Of a DNA stretch of 49,104 bases, positions 41,401-48,938 are shown piece after piece. Origin of the DNA: Acidobacteriota bacterium (GTDB taxonomy: Bacteria; Acidobacteriota; Terriglobia; Acidiferrales; UBA7541); the NCBI GenBank assembly GCA_021788095.1, contig JAJYLB010000031.1, positions 1-49,104 on the forward strand, in the 5' to 3' direction. Position 1 is the first letter of the stretch. Every line of letters begins with the position of its first letter. Below the pieces are notes generated by a model, which did not search any database, was not told where the DNA came from, and saw only the letters and a program-made list of their open reading frames with translations. Position numbers and translations under genes: made by a program.

Positions 41401-41648
41401 GGTTCCCCTACGGCAAGCCGCTGCCCGCCGCGGCACCGCCGGATTTTCAGGTGAATCAGAACGGGCTCAGGGACGATCTGGCGACACGGGCGAGATATTG
41501 GCAGGAAATCAAGCAGATCTGGACGTCGCCGTCGGATTGGCAGATGATCCCCGTCAGCGGGAACACCCTGCAGAACATCTTCGCCTGGGCCGAGCACGGA
41601 TTCACCACGGCGGGAGCCGCGGAAACCTCCTCTTCCGCCAATCCGTAG
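38433..41648 (+). CDS. very long coiled-coil protein with C-terminal membrane helix, function unknown
   Basis: The GTG at 38433, six bases after GGAGG, gives 1,071 residues. Residues 1-100 are Pro/Gly-rich and charged. From about 105 to 900 the chain is almost unbroken heptad-like helix rich in Ala, Glu, Gln and Arg. It is built of degenerate repeats punctuated by a Trp motif, W-(F/L/W)-x-E: W171, W235, W435, W571, W718, W873. The last two units (WWEERAQAARRE and WWEERSQTSRRE) are the most alike. One membrane helix (about 915-940) is followed by a ~125-residue folded domain with Trp/Tyr-rich motifs (NPAWSPQLRAHQL, YGKPLPAA). Topology implies a long cytoplasmic rod tethered to the membrane. 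It resembles no family I know. The Lys/Glu pattern rules out a simple translation artefact. Confidence 0.85.
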   Translation: MSLLKGIWRPDESPRKGPNPHADSVLTERLAELLGRELEELQDTAQSATQNSARIPAVAGGEERAAATSDGHPEFGVEASEERHPGWAEHRKTPKRTGPSGGSTSIARATETALGQLRSAQQEIEASIRTRAQEFEQALEAAIHGVERGGAAPAKTAEDAAEQFRTEARAWFDEARRELREQLEMSRAAIEVQLRAHHADLLQAAQQRIESLTQVAVQTDAQSSRQAVQEQVERWLKEQGQISRNQTEAGAQTLAKATAEAMDRLRTMEERIEASFRTQVEEYRRTVQAATQALEQKGISQAQFQNAAEELQKVTSDILERSGKRIEEQAERALDRIGEKLETAQQSLAAAARAAIEGALEERQQKATETWQRSAKTAVEALTEAGERNRAELEAARKAAAKEFQDAAQEQARRLSAQLSTEMESGGARQQLSRWLEEQTAAARRQASEAARQIEQSAGQGAARLEAIAKESEAGLGKRLEEQQQHWLESALEATRKSGFERKVVEGALAELEKSTQQFLDQATRRLDDQAASSHERMAKEMEAASHKLLEGVEASLEGISWQHRGRLAQWWEERAQAARREAEMASQTIAQNAQQATSQLRAAQGEIESELKSRARDHQMRLLDSAMEEMRRGGAIERAVGEATLALRQSADEVLDRATGQLREQAEATRKGLENQSLAARREAGEEMARKVEQARASVEGASKALTEDYRRQLSVWWEERSQTSRRETEEAAQGISRSARQASEQLQAIQRQIATELQSGMEDYRKGLREAAAEELRRQGFQKDILDSVASELTNSAQELTAKSRQQLERHIETTLNSLEQKAQGSRQAFLDESQKRLGELVRTSMDVATAEFQKLLGTHAQELEREQEEWLQRKREAVWLEINKHAAEAGTRSSPGHETSKDSAAKKGSASVWGKLITVMLVIALAVGLTITFVKLAPRPTFAMELKNDPPAGFVYENPAWSPQLRAHQLQLAQAYWMIAINDLQHRFPYGKPLPAAAPPDFQVNQNGLRDDLATRARYWQEIKQIWTSPSDWQMIPVSGNTLQNIFAWAEHGFTTAGAAETSSSANP

Positions 41649-41668
41649 CCGATTCGCTTCCCCAACGC

Positions 41669-42352
41669 TCAGGCCTTCTGGATCAGTCGCGCCCCAAGCC
41701 AGTCCGCGGCCAGTTCCGTCATCGTTGCCAGCCCCGTGCGTCCGGAGAAGGGCGAATCCTGCGGGATCAGAATCAGTTCCTTCAACGGGTGGCCAAGCCG
41801 CAGGAGCGCCGATTCATTGGCCCGCACCAGCGGGCCATCGGTAGCATTCACGAGCAGGAGCGTGGGAACGCGGACGTTGGCGAGAGAACTTCCTGCCAGG
41901 TCGACGCGCCCATCGCTGCAGACAACTGCGCTGAGCGATTGCGGCTGCTCCGCCGCCGCGGCGAGTGCGGCAGGGGCGGCGATGCCAAAGCTCGAAAAGC
42001 CCAGGGGAAAATCGCGCAATTCCTGCTGGCTGACCGCCCAGTCCGCCGCACCGAGCCAGCGCCCGGCAAGCCGGCAAATATCGGTGCGCAGCCGCGCTGT
42101 GCGATCGTCGTCCTCGGCCTCCTCCCGCGAAAGCAAATCGAAATGGAGCACGGCCAAGCCCTGCGCTTCCAGTTCGCGCGCTACGCGCTCGCTTTCCCCG
42201 CCGCCACGACTCCGGCCTCCGCTCGAGGAAAGAAGCACAAGCCCGAAGGCATCCTCAGGAACTATCAGCACGCCTCGGAGTTGACTGCCCCCTACCTCGA
42301 TTGAAACCCGTTGCTCGACCGCCGTGAGCCGCTGTTGCTCTAGTATTGGCAT
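41669..42352 (-). CDS. alpha/beta-hydrolase-like protein lacking the expected catalytic Ser and His
   Basis: The 227-residue protein has the dienelactone-hydrolase-like order of elements: FGLVLLSSSGGRSRGG (oxyanion strand), AVLHFDLL, a nucleophile-elbow region at 118-130, CSDGRVDLAG, and LLLVNATDGPLV with Asp172. Where relatives read GASTG, this one reads SSFGIA, so Gly123 stands at the serine position. The usual His of the 'ATH' segment appears as Ser200. The helix-strand scaffold is intact and the gene is not broken. It may be a non-catalytic binding protein, or another residue such as Ser120/Ser121 may act. It is convergent with the coiled-coil gene, ending 20 bases away. Confidence 0.7.
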   Translation of the reverse strand: MPILEQQRLTAVEQRVSIEVGGSQLRGVLIVPEDAFGLVLLSSSGGRSRGGGESERVARELEAQGLAVLHFDLLSREEAEDDDRTARLRTDICRLAGRWLGAADWAVSQQELRDFPLGFSSFGIAAPAALAAAAEQPQSLSAVVCSDGRVDLAGSSLANVRVPTLLLVNATDGPLVRANESALLRLGHPLKELILIPQDSPFSGRTGLATMTELAADWLGARLIQKA

Positions 42353-42794
42353 CAGTTCCTCCTCGGAGCCGAGGCAGACAGGCGATTCCGCGAGGGAGAA
42401 GGAAACGTCCCCTCGCCCGTCAAGCGCTGCCCCTTGTACAACCTCACCCTGACTCTCGCACGCAGATTGCCAAATCCACTACCCTCAACCGCTATCGACA
42501 ACCGGTGTGATTGCACAACTTGGCCAAGGGTTGCCGCCCTTTTTCCCCAATTGGGAATCAACCCCCGGTTAAACCTTTTCCCGCATTGGGCTAATTCTTG
42601 TACAACGAAGAGGAATGGATAGTTTGCCGAGCGAATCCCCGCCTAGCCCGCGCCCGGGAAGGAGGTAGGGACACGCTGCTGGCTGCCCCTGCGACGGGGC
42701 CTCGTGAGTCGCGGCGGTCACGCAATGCAGGGCGTGAAGATGGGAAGGCCAGAAACTATCTGCACGCCGGATGCTTGGCCTGGGGCCGTGGCAC
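42353..42794. other. 442-bp gap without a recognised gene
   Basis: The palindrome TTGTACAA occurs twice (42434-42441 and 42598-42605), each flanked by C on both sides except for one outer base. The right half has several short G+C-rich complementary stretches. Short open frames are present but lack ribosome sites and sensible composition. Confidence 0.4.
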
Positions 42795-43364
42795 CTACCT
42801 ACCCCTGTTCCGCTTCTCGAGCCGCTTCGCTTCCTTTTCGAGGCCCCGGCCGTACCGGTGAGTCAGACGGATGCGGCGGCGAATCCCGGCGGCGCGGTAA
42901 CGCCGGCGCTCGGCGGGGGTGCGAGGGAGCACGGGAGGAACGGCGTGCGGCTGGCCGTTCTCGTCGATGGCGACGTAGGTGACGAAGGCGCTGCTGGTGT
43001 GTGTGCGGGTGCAGGTGATGACGTTCTCCGAAAAGACCTCGACGCCCACCTCGATGGACGTGTGGAAGGCGCGGTTCACCTCCGACCGCAAGAGAATGAG
43101 ATCGCCCACCTTGATGGGACTGCGGAAATCGATGTAGTCCACCGACGCGGTGACGACGTGGCTGCTCGCGTGGCGATGCGCGGCGATGGCGCCGGTGATG
43201 TCGATCAGGTGCATGACCCGCCCGCCGAGAATATTCCCGAGTAGGTTGGCGTCGTTCGGAAGCACAACCTCGATCATCTCGGTTCGGGAGTGGCTTGGCG
43301 GCTTCCCCAACCGCTTGTTTGCGGCCTTGGCGGGCAACGTGACAGGGCGCGGACTCTTGGGCAT
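42795..43364 (-). CDS. hotdog-fold acyl-CoA thioesterase
   Basis: The 189-residue protein has the YciA/acyl-CoA hydrolase core: EVVLPNDANLLGNILGGRVMHLIDITGAIAAHRH with the catalytic-loop Asn/Asp and HLID. ASVDYIDFRSPIKVGDLILL and a second strand set follow. It would hydrolyse acyl-CoA to acid and CoA in the cytoplasm. The ATG at 43364 (GGAG ten bases upstream) adds a basic Pro/Lys-rich leader of about 25 residues. A GTG at 43406 would extend it further without a ribosome site. The C-terminal 45 residues are very Arg-rich and unusual for the family. Confidence 0.83.
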   Translation of the reverse strand: MPKSPRPVTLPAKAANKRLGKPPSHSRTEMIEVVLPNDANLLGNILGGRVMHLIDITGAIAAHRHASSHVVTASVDYIDFRSPIKVGDLILLRSEVNRAFHTSIEVGVEVFSENVITCTRTHTSSAFVTYVAIDENGQPHAVPPVLPRTPAERRRYRAAGIRRRIRLTHRYGRGLEKEAKRLEKRNRGR

Positions 43365-43470
43365 CGTCAGATTCTCCAGGGGCGTTGGTTGCGTGTCGTG
43401 GGCCACGGGGTCGTTGGCGCAGGCCCACTACCGGTTGCACGCCTCGCCATGCGGGAGGCGGCGAACCCGA

Positions 43471-43476
43471 TATAAT
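43471..43476 (+). promoter_or_regulatory. -10 box very close to the TPR gene start
   Basis: A perfect TATAAT ends 11 bases before the ATG at 43488, leaving a leader of about five bases or fewer. No ribosome binding site is seen and no -35 box is convincing. Confidence 0.5.
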
Positions 43477-43487
43477 ACGACGTTCGT

Positions 43488-43811
43488 ATGGGCGACCACA
43501 CGAGTTCGCGCCGGCACAAGCTCGAGGCGTTCGTTGCCTGCCACCCCCAGGACGCTTTCGCGCGCTATGGGCTGGCGATGGAGTGCGTGCGGGAAGGCGA
43601 CCATGACGCCGCTCTCGACCACTTCGGAAGGCTTCTCGAAGCCCATCCCGATTACGTCACCGGCTATTTCCAGCACGGGCAACTGCTGGCGAAACTTGCT
43701 CGCGTGGAGGACGCGCGGCGCGTGCTCGCCGCCGGCTTGGCGGCGGCCCAGCGCCAAGGAGATACGCACGCCGCGAGCGAACTGCGGGCCGCAATCGACT
43801 CCCTGGCCTGA
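43488..43811 (+). CDS. small tetratricopeptide-repeat protein
   Basis: The 107-residue protein consists of about two and a half TPR motifs: HPQDAFARYGLAMECVREGDHDAALDHFGRLLEAHPDY, then YFQHGQLLAKLARVEDARRVLAAGLAAAQRQGD. Such proteins bind partner peptides in the cytoplasm. There is no ribosome site. A TATAAT 11 bases before the ATG suggests a nearly leaderless mRNA. It precedes the AAA+ ATPase gene on the same strand by 163 bases, but that gene has its own promoter-like hexamer, so co-transcription is uncertain. Confidence 0.75.
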   Translation: MGDHTSSRRHKLEAFVACHPQDAFARYGLAMECVREGDHDAALDHFGRLLEAHPDYVTGYFQHGQLLAKLARVEDARRVLAAGLAAAQRQGDTHAASELRAAIDSLA

Positions 43812-43919
43812 GCCGTTCCTCCGATCCCTCCCGCCTTTTTCCCGCGGCAGGTCTCCGTCCATCTCCTCCCGCATCTTCCGCAGCCACGACTTGCCGTTCG
43901 ACATCGGCAGGCGATTCAC

Positions 43920-43925
43920 TATAAT
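43920..43925 (+). promoter_or_regulatory. -10 box upstream of the AAA+-VWA operon
   Basis: TATAAT lies 49 bases before the ATG at 43975. The sequence 17 bases further up (TTCGAC, 43897-43902) is a weak -35. Confidence 0.4.
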
Positions 43926-43974
43926 GGGAGCAGGGTTGGGGAAGAAGGGCTCGAACATCGGGGAAAGAACCGCC

Positions 43975-45447
43975 ATGATCAAACTACCGCAATCCCTTGG
44001 AGAGCTTCGCCGCAGCCGTTGGAGCGAAGAACGAATCAAAGGGCGGTCGGTGCGGCAGGAGATGCGGGAGAACGCGCTGGCGTGCCTGGAGAAATGCGCG
44101 TCGCTCTTTCCCGGCATCCACGGTTACGACGATACCGTCATCCCGCAGATCGTCAACGCCATCCTCTCCCGCCACAATTTCATTCTTCTGGGCCTGCGCG
44201 GGCAGGCCAAAAGCCGCATTCTGCGCAGCCTGGTGAATTTTCTCGATCTGGAAATTCCCGTGCTCGCCGGCTGCGAGATCAACGACAACCCCTATCGCCC
44301 CATCTGCCGGGCTTGTCGCGAACGGCTCGAGCAGGAGGGAGACGAAGCGCCGGTGGCCTGGATGTCGCGCGAGCAGCGGTATGTGGAGAAGCTCGCCACC
44401 CCCGACGTCACCATGGCCGATATCGTGGGCGACGTCGACCCCATTCGCGCGGCGCGTGGCGGGCGCGACCTGGCCGACGAGCTGACGATTCACTACGGGC
44501 TGCTTCCCCGGGCGAACCGGGGCATCTTCGCCATCAACGAACTACCCGATCTGGCGGGCAAGATTCAGGTGGGACTCTTCAACATCATGCAAGAGGGCGA
44601 CGTCCAAATCAAAGGTTACCCGCTGCGCCTGCCTTTGGACGTGCTCGTGGTCTTCACCGCGAATCCCGAGGACTATACGGCCCGCGGGAAGATCATCACG
44701 CCGCTCAAGGACCGCATCGGCTCCGAGATCCGCACCCACTATCCGGCGACGATCGACGAGGCCATGGCCATTACGGCCCAGGAGGCCTGGACCGAGCGGA
44801 ACGGATCGCGGAGGATTCGCGTCCCCGGGTATATGCGCGAGTGGGTGGAGGAAATCGCCTTCCTGGCGCGCGACGACAAGAAGATCGATAAGCGCTCGGG
44901 AGTGAGCCAGCGCCTTTCGATCACCAGCCTGGAAGACGCCTTGAGCAGCGCCGAGCAGCGCGCGGCCCGCAACCGCGAGCCCGTGGCCGTCGTCGGCCCG
45001 GCCGACCTCTACGCCGCGATCCCATCGATGACCGGGAAGTTCGAGCTGGAATACGAGGGGGAACTGCGCGGGGCCGAGGCCATCGCCAAGGACTTGGTCC
45101 GCACGGCAGCGGGCAAAGTGTTCACGAGACACCTGGGCGATGCGGACTTCGCACCCGTGGTGCAATGGTTCGAGACAGGGGGCGAGCTGAAGCTCCCGAT
45201 GCAAGGCGGGTCGGAGGAACGCGTCGGGGCATTGCGCCGCGTCGCCTGCCTGTTCGACCACCTGGACCGGCTGGGCGTGCGGCCGAAGGACGAACCGGCC
45301 TTGCAAGCCGCCGCGGCCGAATTCATTCTGGAAGGCTTGTGGGCCCACAAGCGTATCAGCCGGAGCGAGGAGCGGGGATTCCATGCCGCCGAGCGGCGCG
45401 CGGAAGCGAGGGAAGCCAACGCCCGGCCCCGCCGGCAATACAACTGA
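43975..45447 (+). CDS. MoxR/magnesium-chelatase-like AAA+ ATPase
   Basis: This 490-residue ATPase has Walker A GLRGQAKS (73-80). A Walker B-like segment, GIFAINELPDL, follows at 183-193, with Asn188-Glu189 in place of the usual Asp-Glu. Later come ANPEDYTARGKIITPLKDRIGSEI (sensor-1 region) and GVSQRLSITSLEDAL. Between Walker A and B it has three cysteines (Cys100, Cys111, Cys114), the last two as CRAC, which could bind a metal ion or be redox-active. The family remodels protein complexes together with VWA-domain partners; the VWA gene follows six bases after the stop. It is not a chlorophyll gene: no pigment pathway is nearby. GGGGAAAG precedes the ATG. Confidence 0.87.
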   Translation: MIKLPQSLGELRRSRWSEERIKGRSVRQEMRENALACLEKCASLFPGIHGYDDTVIPQIVNAILSRHNFILLGLRGQAKSRILRSLVNFLDLEIPVLAGCEINDNPYRPICRACRERLEQEGDEAPVAWMSREQRYVEKLATPDVTMADIVGDVDPIRAARGGRDLADELTIHYGLLPRANRGIFAINELPDLAGKIQVGLFNIMQEGDVQIKGYPLRLPLDVLVVFTANPEDYTARGKIITPLKDRIGSEIRTHYPATIDEAMAITAQEAWTERNGSRRIRVPGYMREWVEEIAFLARDDKKIDKRSGVSQRLSITSLEDALSSAEQRAARNREPVAVVGPADLYAAIPSMTGKFELEYEGELRGAEAIAKDLVRTAAGKVFTRHLGDADFAPVVQWFETGGELKLPMQGGSEERVGALRRVACLFDHLDRLGVRPKDEPALQAAAAEFILEGLWAHKRISRSEERGFHAAERRAEAREANARPRRQYN

Positions 45448-45453
45448 CCGACG

Positions 45454-46716
45454 ATGAAATTCACGCGCTATTCCCGCTACACCGGCGAATCGCTCGATTG
45501 GCTCGACCTCGAGCAGTTGGTGAGCCGGCTCTCGGACTTTTTCCTCCAGAGCGGCTTCGAAAACCAGGCTTACCGCGTCCAGGAAATGGATCCGGGCCAA
45601 ACCATGGACCAGTTGCGCGACGCCATTCGCCGCGCGCTCCTCGAAGGCGACCTGATTCCGCCCGAGATGCTGGAACGGCTCCTCGAGGAGGGCGAGCCCG
45701 GCGAGGAACAGACCCTCCACGATCTGGTCGACCGTATCCTCGAGCGGCTCGCGCGGGAGGGCTACATCTCGCCGCAGCCTCCCGAGATCACGCCGCCTCC
45801 CGACCGCACTTCCGCCGCCCATCTCGGCCATGGCGACGCCGGCGAGGCGCACGCGCGATTCGAGATCACCGACAAGGCGCTCGATTTTCTCGGCTTCAAG
45901 ACCCTGCGCGATCTGCTCGCTTCGCTGGGCAAGAGCAGCTTTGGCCGTCACGACACGCGCGACCTGGCCACGGGAATCGAATCGGGCGGCATTTCCCGGC
46001 CTTACGAATTCGGCGACACGCTGAATCTCGATATCGGCGAGACGCTTTCCCGCGCGATTCGGCGCTCCGGGGGCGGGATCCCCATCGACATCGATTACCC
46101 CGACCTGATGGTCCACCAAGCCGAGTATCAAAGTTCGTGCGCCACGGCGCTCCTGCTCGATTGCAGTCACAGCATGATCCTCTACGGCGAGGACCGGTTC
46201 ACTCCGGCCAAGCGGGTGGCCCTCGCCCTGGCGCATCTGCTCCGCACGCACTACCCGGGCGATTCCCTCCACCTGGTCCTCTTCCACGACAGCGCCGAGG
46301 AAGTGCCGCTTTCCGAGTTGGCGCGCGTGCAAGTAGGCCCGTTTTATACGAACACGCGGGAAGGGTTGCGGCTGGCCCGGCGAATCCTGCAGCGCCAACG
46401 CAAGGACATGCGGCAGATCGTCATGATTACCGATGGCAAGCCTTCCGCCTTGACGCTCGACGACGGCCGCATCTATAAGAACGCGTTCGGGCTCGATCCC
46501 ATGGTCGTTTCCCACACGCTCGAGGAAGTGGCCCGGTGCAAGCGAGCAGGCATTCTGGTGAATACCTTCATGTTGGCGCGCGATTACAGCTTGATTCATT
46601 TCGTCCAGCAGGTCACCGAAATCTGCCGCGGCAAGGCCTACTTCACCACCCCCTATACCCTGGGCCAATACCTGCTGATGGATTATATGAACCGCAAAAC
46701 CCGTCAGATTCATTAG
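45454..46716 (+). CDS. VWA-domain protein, partner of the AAA+ ATPase
   Basis: The 420-residue protein has a helical N-terminal half (about 1-225). A von Willebrand A domain follows, with the full metal-ion-dependent adhesion site: DCSHS (Asp236-x-Ser238-x-Ser240), the Thr in FYTNTREGL and MITDGKP. MoxR-type ATPases and VWA proteins act as pairs in metal-centre insertion and complex maturation (Mg-chelatase D/I, CbbQO, RavA/ViaA). This pair is most like that type. The target is unknown, and no obvious metalloenzyme client is adjacent. No signal peptide, so cytoplasmic. Confidence 0.88.
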   Translation: MKFTRYSRYTGESLDWLDLEQLVSRLSDFFLQSGFENQAYRVQEMDPGQTMDQLRDAIRRALLEGDLIPPEMLERLLEEGEPGEEQTLHDLVDRILERLAREGYISPQPPEITPPPDRTSAAHLGHGDAGEAHARFEITDKALDFLGFKTLRDLLASLGKSSFGRHDTRDLATGIESGGISRPYEFGDTLNLDIGETLSRAIRRSGGGIPIDIDYPDLMVHQAEYQSSCATALLLDCSHSMILYGEDRFTPAKRVALALAHLLRTHYPGDSLHLVLFHDSAEEVPLSELARVQVGPFYTNTREGLRLARRILQRQRKDMRQIVMITDGKPSALTLDDGRIYKNAFGLDPMVVSHTLEEVARCKRAGILVNTFMLARDYSLIHFVQQVTEICRGKAYFTTPYTLGQYLLMDYMNRKTRQIH

Positions 46717-46757
46717 AATAGGCAGGAAGGTCGGGGCATGGGAGGGCCGGCATCGCG

Positions 46758-47282
46758 ATGCTCGAACGTCTGCTCAGCAGGGAAAAGGCCGCGGGACCGG
46801 GCATTGGCGCGACGGCACCCGATTTTGTGCTGCCTATCGCCGCGGGGGAAACCTTCACTCTCTCCGAGACGCTGCGAAAGGCGCCGGTTGTCTTGGCCTT
46901 CTTCAAGGTCTCCTGCAGCACCTGCCAGTTCACGTTTCCCTTCCTCGACCGGCTTTACCGCTCCTACCAAAAGGATGGCGTCGAGTTCTGGGGTATCTCC
47001 CAGGACGATGCGGTGAAGTCCAACGCCTTCTCGAAGCAACTTGGTTTGACGTTTCCCATCGCCCTCGACACTCCTGCCTATGCCGCTTCCCTCCTCTATC
47101 ACTTCGACTACGTGCCCACCATCCTTCTCGCCGGCCGCGACGGGAAGATACGCTTCCGCACCACCGGCTTCTCGCGCGCCGGCTTGAACGAGCTCTCGGA
47201 GGAGATTGCGCGATTGCTCGGCCGCACGCCGGAGAGGGTGTTCCTGGCCAACGAGCGGGTGCCCGAATCCAAACCGGGCTGA
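46758..47282 (+). CDS. thioredoxin-fold peroxiredoxin/TlpA-like protein
   Basis: The 174-residue protein shows GATAPDFVLPIAAGETFTLSETL (about 17-39), then VVLAFFKVSCSTCQFTFPFL with Cys53-x2-Cys56. The cis-Pro segment DYVPTILLAGRDGKI follows at about 115-130. The CxxC together with the AhpC/TSA-like start suggests a reductant- or thiol-linked reaction in the cytoplasm, since no signal peptide is present. It lies 41 bases after the VWA gene and may belong to that operon. GGAGG is eleven or more bases upstream, somewhat far. TlpA-type disulfide reductase or Bcp-type peroxidase cannot be separated by sequence alone. Confidence 0.85.
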   Translation: MLERLLSREKAAGPGIGATAPDFVLPIAAGETFTLSETLRKAPVVLAFFKVSCSTCQFTFPFLDRLYRSYQKDGVEFWGISQDDAVKSNAFSKQLGLTFPIALDTPAYAASLLYHFDYVPTILLAGRDGKIRFRTTGFSRAGLNELSEEIARLLGRTPERVFLANERVPESKPG

Positions 47283-47342
47283 GGATCGAAAGCCTAGGTT
47301 CCGGCGGAACCTTTGGCGGCCCTTCGGCGGCTCGCTACCCAC

Positions 47343-47516
47343 TCACCAAGAATCCGCGTCGCCTTCGAGCAGACTCTTCTTGTGCTTGGGTGGCTTGCGC
47401 TTCTTGGACGGGAAGGCGCGCGAAGGCGGCGGCGTGCCGATGGCTTCCCGCGCGCCCAGCCGCGCTCGGTCGACGGAGCTAAATCCCCGCTTCTTCCTTT
47501 TCCGCTTTCTGGCCAT
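47343..47516 (-). CDS. 57-residue highly basic protein
   Basis: The minus-strand ATG at 47516 has GGAGG three bases upstream, which is close but workable. The peptide opens MARKRKRKKRGFSSVDRARL, has a GTPPPSRAF motif and then KKRKPPKHKKS, and ends in an acidic tail (LLEGDADSW). Its Lys/Arg clusters and central Pro-rich motif look like a small RNA- or ribosome-associated protein, and I suspect it is conserved in this phylum. It is not a known ribosomal protein. The frame is open upstream without a better start. Function unknown. Confidence 0.5.
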   Translation of the reverse strand: MARKRKRKKRGFSSVDRARLGAREAIGTPPPSRAFPSKKRKPPKHKKSLLEGDADSW

Positions 47517-47633
47517 GGGCCTCCACACCGGGGAGCCGACCGGCCCGCGGCACAACCGGTTGCTCTGGGCGAAGTGTAATACAAGCAGTCGCGCGACGGG
47601 CGCCGGTTGCGTCACAATGTGTGGCGCAGACCC

Positions 47634-48938
47634 ATGAAGCGCCGGTGGCCAGCGGCATTCGCCTCTCTTCGTCTGATTCTGGTTGTTGCCTTGGCATTTC
47701 GCGTGGTCTCGTTGGCGGACTATGCGGCGCAGAATCCGCATCACGCGCTGGGAACGCTTCCCTTCCTCTTCGAATCCGGGAACATCGCCACATCCCTGGC
47801 CGCGGGCCACGGGTTCAGCTCCCCCTTCCGCGTGCGCACGGGTCCCACCGCTTGGATGACCCCGGTCTATCCCCTGTTGCTCGCGGGGATCTTCCGGATC
47901 TGGGGCACGTACACGTTTGCGGCATATCTCGCGGCTGCCGCGGCAAACATCCTCTTCGTCACTTTGGCATCCATCCCCATCTATTTCGCCGGGAAGCGGA
48001 TTGGCGGAAAGGGGGTAGCGGCCGGGGCGGCATGGCTATGGGCGGTCTTCCCCAACGCGATTTTGCTCACATTCGAGAGCATGTGGGAAGCCTGCTTGGC
48101 CTCTCTGCTCGCCGCGACAATTTTATGGGCTACGCTTGCCCTCGAGTCCTCGGGGCGCTGGCGAGATTGGTGCGCTTACGGGCTGCTTTGGGGGCTCCTG
48201 CTGATGACCGACCCGACGCTGGCTTCGGTCCTGCCTTTCCTACTGGGCTGGCTGGCGTACCGGCATGGGCGCAAGGGAGGAGCTACGGCGGCGCGCCAAG
48301 CGCTCGCGCGGTGTGCTCTCGCGCTCGGAATCGCCTTCCTATGCTGCGTTCCGTGGACCATCCGAAATTACCGCGTGTTTCACGCGTTCGTTCCCTTGCG
48401 CTCGGTGCTTGGCCTCCAGCTTTGGCTCGGCAACAACCCTCAGGCGAAACCCATCTGGCGCGCGCGGCTGCATCCCATCAACAACGATGCTCAGCGGGCC
48501 GAGTACATCCGCATGGGCGAAATCGCGTACACCAACCGGAAGTTCCGCGAAGCCATTCGATACATGGCCACCCACCCGCGCCGGGAAGCGGACTTGGTGG
48601 GAAGGAGGTTCCTCGCCATTTGGGCGGGAGGCACGCCCTATCCGATCGGGGATCTTCTCGCCAGCCGCTCCCTGTGGTTTCGCTACGTGCTTCTCTTCAA
48701 TCTTCTGGCGGCGCTGGGAGCTGCGGCGGGAATCGTGATTCTTTTCCGGCGCCGGGATCCCCGCGCTCTTCCCCTGGCCGTCTTCCCCATCGTTTTTCCC
48801 TGGGCCTACTACCTCACGCTCGCCGAGCCGCGCTACCGCCTGCCGATCGACCCCATGGTGATGCTGCTCCTTGCCGTCGCCGCGGCCGCGCTCTTTCAGC
48901 ATTTCCGCAAGCGCGCGGAGCCGCACGTGCTTCCCTAG
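47634..48938 (+). CDS. polytopic glycosyltransferase-like membrane protein (GT39/ArnT type)
   Basis: The 434-residue protein has about ten membrane helices and resembles the lipid-phosphate-sugar transferase superfamily. Segments such as TAWMTPVYPLLLAGIFRIWG, GWLAYRHGRKG and YLTLAEPRYRLPIDPMVMLLL, near the end, recur in this group. The acidic residues in the first periplasmic loop are less clear than in the gene at 3017-5098, so catalysis is not assured. I chose the ATG at 47634. A TTG at 47607 is in frame but adds an unlikely start. No sugar-nucleotide or polyprenyl-phosphate gene is nearby. It is followed by noncoding sequence to the window end. Confidence 0.75.
   Translation: MKRRWPAAFASLRLILVVALAFRVVSLADYAAQNPHHALGTLPFLFESGNIATSLAAGHGFSSPFRVRTGPTAWMTPVYPLLLAGIFRIWGTYTFAAYLAAAAANILFVTLASIPIYFAGKRIGGKGVAAGAAWLWAVFPNAILLTFESMWEACLASLLAATILWATLALESSGRWRDWCAYGLLWGLLLMTDPTLASVLPFLLGWLAYRHGRKGGATAARQALARCALALGIAFLCCVPWTIRNYRVFHAFVPLRSVLGLQLWLGNNPQAKPIWRARLHPINNDAQRAEYIRMGEIAYTNRKFREAIRYMATHPRREADLVGRRFLAIWAGGTPYPIGDLLASRSLWFRYVLLFNLLAALGAAAGIVILFRRRDPRALPLAVFPIVFPWAYYLTLAEPRYRLPIDPMVMLLLAVAAAALFQHFRKRAEPHVLP

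Noticed and set aside
42620..42800. Possible riboswitch (stretches reminiscent of cobalamin or c-di-GMP aptamers, e.g. GGTCACGCA)
   Set aside because: The conserved boxes do not line up in the right order or spacing, and no suitable downstream gene is present on the plus strand.
42434..42861. Short open frames in the gap after the hydrolase gene
   Set aside because: They have no ribosome sites, and their Arg/Ser-rich composition is that of random GC-rich sequence.
43975..46716. Magnesium chelatase for (bacterio)chlorophyll
   Set aside because: No ChlH-type subunit or other pigment gene is present. The family relationship is only at the level of AAA+ and VWA domains.
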